A stretch of 8,718 bases of DNA. Origin: Gammaproteobacteria bacterium (GTDB lineage: Bacteria; Pseudomonadota; Gammaproteobacteria; Pseudomonadales; Pseudohongiellaceae). Shown here piece by piece: positions 1 through 5,532 of this stretch. Where the stretch lies: contig NYWC01000114.1 in NCBI GenBank assembly GCA_002684935.1, positions 7,064-15,781 on the forward strand, in the 5' to 3' direction. The position numbers and the translations under genes were made by a program. The first letter of the stretch is position 1. Every line of letters starts with the position of its first letter. The notes under the pieces are model-generated. The model ran no database searches, was not told the DNA's origin, and worked only from the letters and a program-made list of their open reading frames with translations.

Positions 1-965
1 ATTTTATTGGTTTTCTTTTTTCCTTTTCCGGAGCTTTTTTGATCTTTAATCTTTTGATTTTTAATAGTTGATCGTATATTTTTATTTCTTTTTGCAATTA
101 ATGAAAATTCACTAAGGATTATTTTTTTGGACTTAGACACTTTAGAGTCAGAACCTTGTTGATTAGCCCAGTAATCTCCATCAAAAGACTCTACTATAAC
201 CTTTAAATCTTTATTTATGTCTTGAATTAAAGCTTTTTCTTTTGCTCCGCCTCTTTGGCGGTTTAAATATTTACTTTCTAGAGCGACTGATATGGTATCA
301 ATAGACTCTCCAGGATTTTTAGTTATCACAAAATCTGTTTGTTCTGATACGTCTCGAATAAACTTTCGTACTTGAGGATCTTTTTGAGCTGAAGACCACT
401 CAAATAATGCTCTATTTGCCTCTCTAGCTCTCTGTTCTGAAATACTATGCCCTTCTTCGTGCCCAATATCAAGAAAACTAGAATTTATACTTTTAATTTT
501 AGTATCTTCTCCTCTACTTTTATTAAGTTTTGTAATTTGAGCCTTTAATTTTCTTAAAAGAGGTCTTTGATGCACTTGTTTTACTTTTCGAAATTGATTA
601 AATACATTAACTTCATATGCAGCTTTAGCAGCTATTGTAAAAGTAAATCTTCGTGCATCTCCTTGTAACTCAGATACCTCTGTTCTTTTTGCTTCTGTAT
701 TAAATTTTTTAAAATCTTGATACATTCCCGAGCACATCTTTGGAACTTCAGTTTCAATGATATCAACAATACTTTGAGGAAGCCCTCCTTTCTTATAGCC
801 CCCTCTACTTTCCATTTCTCTCTTTACTTGAGTCATAATCCTTTGCTGACTCACTAAAATATTATGTACTTTTTTATCTGAGACTAATTTTCTGTAAGAA
901 TCTGAAGTTTGTTCCATCAGTTCTTGTATTCTTTTAACTGTGGCTTGTAAATCTTTCTTTGCCAT
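1..965 (-). CDS. Unrecognised Lys-rich phage protein, probably virion or tail/neck-associated (3' end beyond window)
   Basis: An open frame starts at ATG 965 and runs without a stop to the window edge, giving at least 321 residues (MAKKDLQATVKR at the N-terminus). The ATG overlaps the connector gene's stop as TAATG, and no clear Shine-Dalgarno precedes it, so translational coupling is likely. The protein looks mostly helical and charged. It has one compact His/Glu-rich segment, IGHEEGHS, at about residues 167-174, and a Lys-rich tail from about 292 onward. No signal peptide or membrane span is visible. I do not recognise the family. Its place directly after a gp6-like connector is where HK97-type phages often put head-closure, tail-completion or minor head genes, so a virion role is inferred from position only. 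A 60-base sample near the left edge (positions 1-60) is only about 25% GC, much lower than the capsid gene. The coding call is sure; the function is not. Confidence 0.8.
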   Translation of the reverse strand, partial: MAKKDLQATVKRIQELMEQTSDSYRKLVSDKKVHNILVSQQRIMTQVKREMESRGGYKKGGLPQSIVDIIETEVPKMCSGMYQDFKKFNTEAKRTEVSELQGDARRFTFTIAAKAAYEVNVFNQFRKVKQVHQRPLLRKLKAQITKLNKSRGEDTKIKSINSSFLDIGHEEGHSISEQRAREANRALFEWSSAQKDPQVRKFIRDVSEQTDFVITKNPGESIDTISVALESKYLNRQRGGAKEKALIQDINKDLKVIVESFDGDYWANQQGSDSKVSKSKKIILSEFSLIAKRNKNIRSTIKNQKIKDQKSSGKGKKKTNK

Positions 966-1555
966 TAAAAGTTCTTATAAAGATCAAGTACACGTTTTAT
1001 GTGATCTGGAAATGCCACATTATTACGCTGACTTGTGCTTGCTTGATTCTGAATACTAGCGCCTGCAATTGAGCGTCGCTCTTTGTGTTCATCTTTCAAG
1101 TAGTAAGTAATCAAATCAAAAACTGCAAGTCTTAAATCTGCTGGAAGACTTGCGTATCCTGCTTTATAAGTTACACGAACTGCACCTGGGCCACGAGCCC
1201 AATTCTTATAAGTAGTGCCTCCAGTAGTACGAATAAGGCTGTCTGTCGCACTATCTAAATAATACTCATAACTTGTTGTGGTCAAAGTAACGTAAGAAGA
1301 ATCATAAGTTTCTCGCTCTTCTACGGATACGATACTATTTACCGGGCTTTCTGTAAGCTGTATGAGATGCGTACCCCAGTTTACATTAATAGTATCTACT
1401 TTATTTGTACTGTAATAATCTACAAAACTGTTTGCACAATAAGTCTTTACTAATTGGCTCACCGACGGAATAATAAAATTAAGCTGCGCATCACTTTTAG
1501 GGGTGGTAACCCCTTCTGCGGCTTTATAGTCTATAAGTGTAACTAAATCTGTCAT
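965..1555 (-). CDS. Head-tail connector (adaptor) protein, HK97 gp6 / phiE125 gp8-like
   Basis: This 196-residue protein probably forms the adaptor ring that docks under the portal and joins head to tail. The N-terminal helical segment (LVTLIDYKAAEG at 4-15, then a helix around 22-45) is followed by a beta-rich middle with a typical strand pair at about 63-130. The C-terminal signature is RVTYKAGYASLPADLRLAV at 127-145, running into a helix with YYLKDEHKERR. This G-Y-x-x-x-P-x-D-L-R-x-A pattern is characteristic of the gp6/gp8-like connector families, and the length is typical. The ATG at 1555 lies just after the terminator that follows the capsid gene, and I see no good ribosome binding site. 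Expression must therefore come from readthrough or an unseen promoter. The 3' end overlaps the next gene by one base (TAATG). The family call rests on pattern recognition, not a search. Confidence 0.82.
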   Translation of the reverse strand: MTDLVTLIDYKAAEGVTTPKSDAQLNFIIPSVSQLVKTYCANSFVDYYSTNKVDTINVNWGTHLIQLTESPVNSIVSVEERETYDSSYVTLTTTSYEYYLDSATDSLIRTTGGTTYKNWARGPGAVRVTYKAGYASLPADLRLAVFDLITYYLKDEHKERRSIAGASIQNQASTSQRNNVAFPDHIKRVLDLYKNF

Positions 1556-1567
1556 AAGCTAATTAGT

Positions 1568-1597
1568 AAAAACTTGGGGAGGCGAACCTCCCCAGTT
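1568..1597 (-). terminator. Intrinsic (rho-independent) terminator after the capsid gene
   Basis: On the minus strand, a 7-bp G+C-rich stem (GGGGAGG paired with CCTCCCC, positions 1587-1593 and 1576-1582) closes a TTCG tetraloop. The stem is extended by AACT/AGTT pairs around one bulged A, and is followed by five T residues (1572-1568). It lies 15 bases past the capsid stop codon. It would end, or partly end, the head operon transcript before the connector gene. Confidence 0.85.
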
Positions 1598-1611
1598 TAT
1601 GTTACTTGTTA

Positions 1612-2988
1612 TTAAGCAACAAAGTCGATCTTAACTGAAGGCTCGGCACCGGTAGCACCGGCAACGATCTCTTCAAAACCGAGAGACTGTGAAGCAACCA
1701 GCACGCGACGCTGATTCATAACTTCGTAGTCTTGCTCTACTGATACACCACGGAGTCGTGGTACAACGTAGTTGCGAGTATTAACTGCGAATGCCGCAGG
1801 AATACCAGCCGCTTCTGCTGGGAACTCTTCAGATACGATTACGGGTGAACCGTATACCGCACCGATAGTACCAACAACACGTGCTGCGAGGTCTGAACCT
1901 ACTTCATCCAAAGTCTGGAAGTTAGCATCGTTCAGCAGGTCAAAATAGCTATTCTGGCTTACGATATACGCGATATCAGAAGGCATCAAGCCATACTTGC
2001 CCATTTGCTCACGAGCAGCAAGAAGCTTAGCAGAAGTCAAACGCTCTGCATCAGAGATGTCAAGAGTGTCTGAGTTAGCAGCTGCGTAGCCATCAAGACC
2101 AGTGATTGAACCTGAACCATTGATGATTGCATCTTCTACTGCGCGACCGTGTGCACGAGCAACTGACTCAACAAGCATAGGCATCAAGTTAATGAGTACT
2201 TGCTCGTCTACGTCGTTGTCCATAAACGTACTAGAAATCAGACGGTATGCATTCAGAGTTACCTGCTTTGCATTGTACTGATTATTAGTAATTTCTACAC
2301 GGTTTTCCAAGTTACCGCCAGTTGCTGCGCTTGCAAATGCAGCCTTACCAGCATCAGTCTGGATCGGCAGTACAGTTGCGCCACCGTTGACAGGAATCTC
2401 ACGGAACAAACGAGCTACTTTTAGCTCATGCATGATTTCCTTCTCGATCTGGGAAGCAACTTCCTGATCGATATCAGCAGCGTTTGCAGCATAGTTAATA
2501 CCAGCCTTCTCTTGAATGTCACGTGCAAAGTCAGTTTCCCAACCTTTACGAGTCATAACACCCAGCATGTGAGCGGCCATAAAGTCTGTGCCCCACTTAG
2601 AAATGTCTGATTTTTCTGCACGGTCAGCGAATACACGCTTAGACTCACGCATTTTAGAGATTTCATCAGACTTCTCTTCGAGGTCCTTCTTGTACTGGGC
2701 AAGAGTCTCTTCCATGTTCGCATTGCGATCATTCAACTCTTTTTGTACGTCAGCCAGCAACTTCTCAGTACCAGACTCGATACCGGTGCGGATGCTGTGC
2801 TTAACTTCTTCTTCCTGCTGAGCTTTAGCTTCGGCGTGTGCCTCTGCTTTCTCAGTAGCTTCTTGAACTGCCTTTTCTTCGGCAGCCTTTGACTCAGCTT
2901 GCTTCATTGCGATCTTAGCAGCAGTTTCCTCTGCTACTTTCTTCGCAAAAGCTTCCAAGTCGACTTCGGGAGTATTTACTTCCGACAT
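1612..2988 (-). CDS. Internal in-frame start: stand-alone scaffold + major capsid protein
   Basis: Met204 of the protease-capsid polyprotein (sequence MSEVNTPEVDLEAFAKK) is preceded by AAAGAGGAG with a 6-base spacer, which is the best ribosome binding site in the head operon. Initiation here would give a 458-residue protein made of the coiled-coil scaffold/delta domain plus the capsid domain, with no protease. Residues about 156-203 of the long form read as a linker, so the internal start falls exactly at the domain border. Capsids need hundreds of copies of coat protein and few of protease, so a nested start makes biological sense. Comparable nested scaffold starts are known, for example Nu3 within lambda gene C. 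The site is seen in the sequence; its use is inferred. Confidence 0.65.
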   Translation of the reverse strand: MSEVNTPEVDLEAFAKKVAEETAAKIAMKQAESKAAEEKAVQEATEKAEAHAEAKAQQEEEVKHSIRTGIESGTEKLLADVQKELNDRNANMEETLAQYKKDLEEKSDEISKMRESKRVFADRAEKSDISKWGTDFMAAHMLGVMTRKGWETDFARDIQEKAGINYAANAADIDQEVASQIEKEIMHELKVARLFREIPVNGGATVLPIQTDAGKAAFASAATGGNLENRVEITNNQYNAKQVTLNAYRLISSTFMDNDVDEQVLINLMPMLVESVARAHGRAVEDAIINGSGSITGLDGYAAANSDTLDISDAERLTSAKLLAAREQMGKYGLMPSDIAYIVSQNSYFDLLNDANFQTLDEVGSDLAARVVGTIGAVYGSPVIVSEEFPAEAAGIPAAFAVNTRNYVVPRLRGVSVEQDYEVMNQRRVLVASQSLGFEEIVAGATGAEPSVKIDFVA

Positions 2989-3597
2989 ATTGATCTCCTC
3001 TTTAGCGGATTTTTCCGCTTCGTCCGGTGTTTCACTAGCTACCGATGAATTTTCATCCTTAGCCAGAGACTGACCGGCTAGATCTACACGATTGGTGAAA
3101 GTTTTTTTGAATTCATTATACTCCTCAATAGAGTCAAATGACTTCGCCAGAGAAAAAGTTGCTGCTTGATTACAGGGTACGGAAACAACCGACACCTCAA
3201 ACAACTCAGCATCCTTAATCTTTAATCCGTCAGTTTCCGATAGGTAATCAGCATCCTTGACTCGGAAACCAACAGAAAATGCTCCAAGAATGCCTTCTTT
3301 TACAAGCTGCGCAACATGATCGGGCGCAGATTTAGAAATTTTTGCCTTTAGTTCAAGACCGTTTTCAGTGACTTTAAGTCCTGTCGCGCGTCCAATAGGC
3401 TTGTTATAATCGTGATTAAAAAGAATAATAGGGTTCTTTTCAAAGTTATTCAGACCGCCTTTAGTCCACGCTAATGCGTCAATCACATCACCAGCACGAT
3501 CAAAATCACTCGTACTAGCCATGCCACAGATGTGAACTCCTCCGTCATCTTCGTCTAAAGCCTTGAAGGTAGAGGTAAGATTAAAAATCTTTTCCAT
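1612..3597 (-). CDS. Prohead protease - scaffold - major capsid polyprotein (HK97 fold)
   Basis: This 661-residue protein joins three capsid-assembly functions. Residues about 1-155 form an HK97-type prohead serine protease (family U35/S78). The likely triad is H62 in FNHDYNKPIGR, S108 in GAFSVGF, and E134 in ELFEVSVVSVP. Residues about 205-330 are an Ala/Glu/Lys-rich coiled coil that matches a delta/scaffold domain. Residues about 331-661 form the HK97-fold capsid protein, with an N-arm region (KVARLFREIPV), a spine-helix segment (RAVEDAIINGSGS, 485-497), and a C-terminal beta region ending KIDFVA. The family fold suggests the protease frees itself and trims the scaffold; the cleavage sites are not evident. 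The start ATG overlaps the upstream stop (TAATG) with only a weak ribosome site. A strong internal start lies at 2988. The capsid part is richer in GC (about 50% in a counted 60-base sample, 1681-1740) than the protease part (about 40%, 3361-3420), which suggests codon bias for high expression. Confidence 0.93.
   Translation of the reverse strand: MEKIFNLTSTFKALDEDDGGVHICGMASTSDFDRAGDVIDALAWTKGGLNNFEKNPIILFNHDYNKPIGRATGLKVTENGLELKAKISKSAPDHVAQLVKEGILGAFSVGFRVKDADYLSETDGLKIKDAELFEVSVVSVPCNQAATFSLAKSFDSIEEYNEFKKTFTNRVDLAGQSLAKDENSSVASETPDEAEKSAKEEINMSEVNTPEVDLEAFAKKVAEETAAKIAMKQAESKAAEEKAVQEATEKAEAHAEAKAQQEEEVKHSIRTGIESGTEKLLADVQKELNDRNANMEETLAQYKKDLEEKSDEISKMRESKRVFADRAEKSDISKWGTDFMAAHMLGVMTRKGWETDFARDIQEKAGINYAANAADIDQEVASQIEKEIMHELKVARLFREIPVNGGATVLPIQTDAGKAAFASAATGGNLENRVEITNNQYNAKQVTLNAYRLISSTFMDNDVDEQVLINLMPMLVESVARAHGRAVEDAIINGSGSITGLDGYAAANSDTLDISDAERLTSAKLLAAREQMGKYGLMPSDIAYIVSQNSYFDLLNDANFQTLDEVGSDLAARVVGTIGAVYGSPVIVSEEFPAEAAGIPAAFAVNTRNYVVPRLRGVSVEQDYEVMNQRRVLVASQSLGFEEIVAGATGAEPSVKIDFVA
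2995..3003 (-). promoter_or_regulatory. Strong internal Shine-Dalgarno for the nested capsid start
   Basis: The minus strand reads AAAGAGGAG, then ATCAAT, then ATG at 2988. The AGAGGAG core and 6-base spacing are near ideal. By contrast, the annotated polyprotein start at 3597 has no comparable site. Confidence 0.72.
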
Positions 3598-3914
3598 TAG
3601 TCTTCGCTCTTTTCTGCAGGTGCAGTCTTGCTCAATGCTGCGAGCGGGTCGTCAGCAGGAGCAGGTTTAGGAGCAGGCTCAGGTTTGGGAGCTGGCTCGG
3701 GTTCTGGGGCGTGAATCTGTTTCCACGCATCAGGATAATCATTTTCCATAATAGCAACAAGTCGTGACCAATTACCAAAGTAATTATCTACTTGTCCTAT
3801 TCGAAGAGGCACATCTGACTGCTTGCTATATTCTAGTCGAGTGAAAAGTTTACCTTTTTCCATCATATACATCACAAGAGCGTCTAATGCTGCTTTTCGT
3901 CCTCTAATCCTCAC
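3597..3914 (-). CDS. Small HTH-like (HNH-associated-repeat type) protein with Pro-rich tail
   Basis: This is a 105-residue protein if translated from GTG at 3914. That start has AAGGAG six bases upstream and overlaps the portal gene by 11 bases. The ATG at 3947 would add 11 residues and overlap by 44 bases but has no ribosome site, so I prefer the GTG. Residues about 7-58 look like the small helical repeat found in homing endonucleases (HNH_repeat type): a helix RKAALDALVMYMMEKGK, then YSKQSDVP, then the hallmark YFGNWSRLVAIM. This suggests a small DNA-binding domain. Residues 70-86 are a Pro-Glu/Pro-Lys repeat, followed by an acidic/Ala-rich end. It sits between portal and protease, where HK97-type phages normally have nothing. 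The stop overlaps the polyprotein start as TAATG. A packaging or head role is only inferred from position, and the domain match is by eye. Confidence 0.8.
   Translation of the reverse strand: MRIRGRKAALDALVMYMMEKGKLFTRLEYSKQSDVPLRIGQVDNYFGNWSRLVAIMENDYPDAWKQIHAPEPEPAPKPEPAPKPAPADDPLAALSKTAPAEKSED
3657..3707 (-). repeat. Pro-rich degenerate codon repeat (PEP/PAPKP units)
   Basis: These 51 bases encode 17 residues in which every second residue is proline (PEPEPAPKPEPAPKPAP). The DNA is a degenerate tandem array of GCTCC/AAACCT/GAGCC-like units. Such alternating-Pro stretches form stiff extended linkers. The array could vary in copy number between relatives by slippage. Confidence 0.7.
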
Positions 3915-5100
3915 TGTCTTCTCCTTCTGGGGGTCTACCACCTTCATCTGGATTTACTGCGCTTCCTGCAATATTTGCAGGTACTCGCAACTCATCATGT
4001 CCTTCTACTAGGTCAAATCCAAGAGCCTCTCGTGCTTCATTTGGGGAAATAATCCCAGTATTTACTAACGCAGAATAATACTGCGATTGATCTCGTAATT
4101 CTGGCTGTAGTGCTGGGATATCTGTAATATCTTCTTTGCACTTAAATCCAAAGTGTCTTTCCATTGCAAAGTTAATTTTTCGCACAATGGGAAGAATTGT
4201 TTCAAGGTAGTACATTCGCATATTTGGTCGAATGTTTGCATTGTTACCTGAGTCCAAAAGCATTGGAGGTATTCCAAGTGCTTTTAAAATAATTTTTTCG
4301 TTTTCTGCAATCGCACTCTGAAAGTCTAGTTCTTTAAAATTAACATTTGATACTGAATCTATCTCAATACCTCCGTCCAAAATAAGAGGACGTCTACCAC
4401 CTGCATCTGGTCTATAACGAGCTGACCAAGATTGAATCATTCTTTCTTTAATCTTTTCAGATAGAGTATTTGGTGATTTTAGTACAAGACCTGGAACAGC
4501 TCCATTCTTAAAGAAGTTATCCTGGAAGTCCCGCATACTTCTCATTAGTACCATCGTTCTGAGTGCGGGCTTTAGGCGTGAAACACCTCGATAGATAGAA
4601 TAGAAAGAGTTATCCTTAATGTGAATAATTTCACTTGGCTTATAGTCTACTTTCTCATTAAAACTGAATCTTTCAATATAAGTAGTGTCACTTGCATGAA
4701 TAGTTACTTTGTTTGCGGGAAGATGGTACATATGTACACCATCGAAATAAATAAAAATGTTACCATCTAATAAATAGTCTGTAATCAAGTTACGACGGAA
4801 AGTGCTAATATCTTGAAAAGGGTTGGGCTCTTTGTTTAGTAATAGTTCTACGCGGGAACGCTTAATACCTTTTATGACACTAGACATACCTTGAACTTGT
4901 CCGCCGACGGCAATAGGAATCTCCGATGCATCGTCAACGATTAAATTTACGCCTCGATTAACAATTTCGAGGTCTTCATAAGCTCTCTCGTAGTTTACTA
5001 CCTTTTCTCGAGAAGGCTCTGTTTTATGGTCATAATAAGGTTGAGCAGGATTTAATTTTTCCTCCATATCCTTATTTTGCCAAAAGTTATACCAAGCCAT
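3904..5100 (-). CDS. Portal protein, HK97 family
   Basis: This 398-residue protein should form the dodecameric ring at one capsid vertex through which DNA is packaged and ejected. Family marks include LDGNIFIYF (111-119), YRGVSRLKPAL (170-180), FFKNGAVPGLVLKSP (196-210), ILKALGIPPMLL (271-282), the clip/stem-region helix YYLETILPIVRKI (297-309), and the C-terminal NTGIISPNEAREALGF (347-362). Length and motif order are normal for HK97-type portals (Phage_portal family). The start ATG at 5100 is preceded by AGAGGA with a short spacer. It overlaps the HNH gene by 14 bases, and the end overlaps the next gene. The last residues are acidic (GEDSED). Confidence 0.95.
   Translation of the reverse strand: MAWYNFWQNKDMEEKLNPAQPYYDHKTEPSREKVVNYERAYEDLEIVNRGVNLIVDDASEIPIAVGGQVQGMSSVIKGIKRSRVELLLNKEPNPFQDISTFRRNLITDYLLDGNIFIYFDGVHMYHLPANKVTIHASDTTYIERFSFNEKVDYKPSEIIHIKDNSFYSIYRGVSRLKPALRTMVLMRSMRDFQDNFFKNGAVPGLVLKSPNTLSEKIKERMIQSWSARYRPDAGGRRPLILDGGIEIDSVSNVNFKELDFQSAIAENEKIILKALGIPPMLLDSGNNANIRPNMRMYYLETILPIVRKINFAMERHFGFKCKEDITDIPALQPELRDQSQYYSALVNTGIISPNEAREALGFDLVEGHDELRVPANIAGSAVNPDEGGRPPEGEDSED
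3921..3926 (-). promoter_or_regulatory. Shine-Dalgarno deciding a GTG start (3914)
   Basis: The minus strand reads AAGGAG, then AAGACA, then GTG at 3914, inside the last codons of the portal gene. The in-frame ATG at 3947 has no such site, so this motif decides the start of the small HTH-like gene. Confidence 0.7.
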
Positions 5101-5452
5101 GCTTTCCTCTTTGTATCTCTACCCAACGTTTTTGTTTAGGCGCTGAGTGTAATGTTGGGTTTCGCCCGTATATTGAGTGCAATTTTAAGTGGTGAGCGTG
5201 GCACAAAGTAACAGTATAATCATACAACTCTTCAATATGTTCATTAATAAATTCATCTCTAAAATTTCGAATATCCTCCATCATATAGTTTTGCTCTTTA
5301 ACCCACTTCTGAAGTAGGGGGCTTAAACTATAGTAATGATGAAAATCAAGCTCAGTGTCTGCCCCACATATGTAGCACTCGGAGGCTTTTTCATACCTTG
5401 ATTTTGCTTTATCTCGTATATACTTTACGGGATCTCGTTTTAGCTCTGCCAT
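5087..5452 (-). CDS. HNH-type zinc-binding endonuclease next to terminase and portal
   Basis: This 121-residue protein has the HNH/His-Me finger layout: a first zinc knuckle CYIC (C26, C29), the catalytic-type pair HH at 38-39 (DFHHYYS), a helical insert, and LCHAHHLKLH (83-92) at the end. In the common form LCxxCHxxxH, the second knuckle has two Cys. Here the second Cys is replaced by H87, giving a C-C-C-H zinc site, while H88 and H92 keep the HxxxH spacing. Small HNH proteins beside terminase genes (for example HK97 gp74) are known to help terminase cut DNA during packaging, so a packaging role is the leading idea. A free-standing homing-type nuclease is the alternative. It is the first gene after the consensus promoter, with a leader of only about 22 bases and a weak ribosome site. 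Confidence 0.85.
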   Translation of the reverse strand: MAELKRDPVKYIRDKAKSRYEKASECYICGADTELDFHHYYSLSPLLQKWVKEQNYMMEDIRNFRDEFINEHIEELYDYTVTLCHAHHLKLHSIYGRNPTLHSAPKQKRWVEIQRGKHGLV

Positions 5453-5461
5453 ATTTGAATC

Positions 5462-5476
5462 TATTACTTTTTAATA
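5462..5476. repeat. Short inverted repeat at the predicted transcription start
   Basis: The arms TATTA (5462-5466) and TAATA (5472-5476) flank five bases and straddle the predicted start of the consensus promoter. This could be an operator half-site pair, but 5-bp A/T arms also arise by chance in such AT-rich DNA. Confidence 0.25.
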
Positions 5477-5481
5477 ACGAA

Positions 5482-5510
5482 ATTATATCGTGAGGAAACT
5501 AAATTGTCAA
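5482..5510 (-). promoter_or_regulatory. Consensus sigma70-type promoter for the head operon
   Basis: The minus strand contains TTGACA (5510-5505), a 17-base spacer, and TATAAT (5487-5482): both hexamers are perfect and the spacing is optimal. An A-rich tract just upstream (AAGAAAAAAAGTAG) resembles an UP element. The predicted start is near 5475, giving a leader of about 22 bases to the HNH gene ATG at 5452. It lies in the largest non-coding gap of the window (5453-5532). No terminator separates it from the terminase gene, so the head genes may also receive readthrough. Confidence 0.9.
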
Positions 5511-5532
5511 CTACTTTTTTTCTTAGGTCTTT

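Noticed and set aside
2200..2821. Plus-strand open frames opposite the capsid gene (2200-2424, 2428-2610, 2588-2821)
   Set aside because: The minus strand clearly encodes the capsid and scaffold here. The plus frames give Ser/Cys-rich nonsense without ribosome sites.
3110..3135. TATAAT with TTGACT upstream inside the protease-linker coding region
   Set aside because: The spacer is only about 11 bases, too short for a sigma70 promoter, and the site is within coding DNA. The nearby GAGGAG precedes an out-of-frame ATG.
3914..3947. ATG at 3947 as the start of the HTH-like gene
   Set aside because: It has no Shine-Dalgarno and would give a 44-base overlap with the portal gene. The GTG at 3914 has AAGGAG at ideal spacing. 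It remains possible but less likely.
3823..4011. Plus-strand frame across the portal/HTH-like junction
   Set aside because: It is antisense to two supported genes, with no start signal and no recognisable protein.
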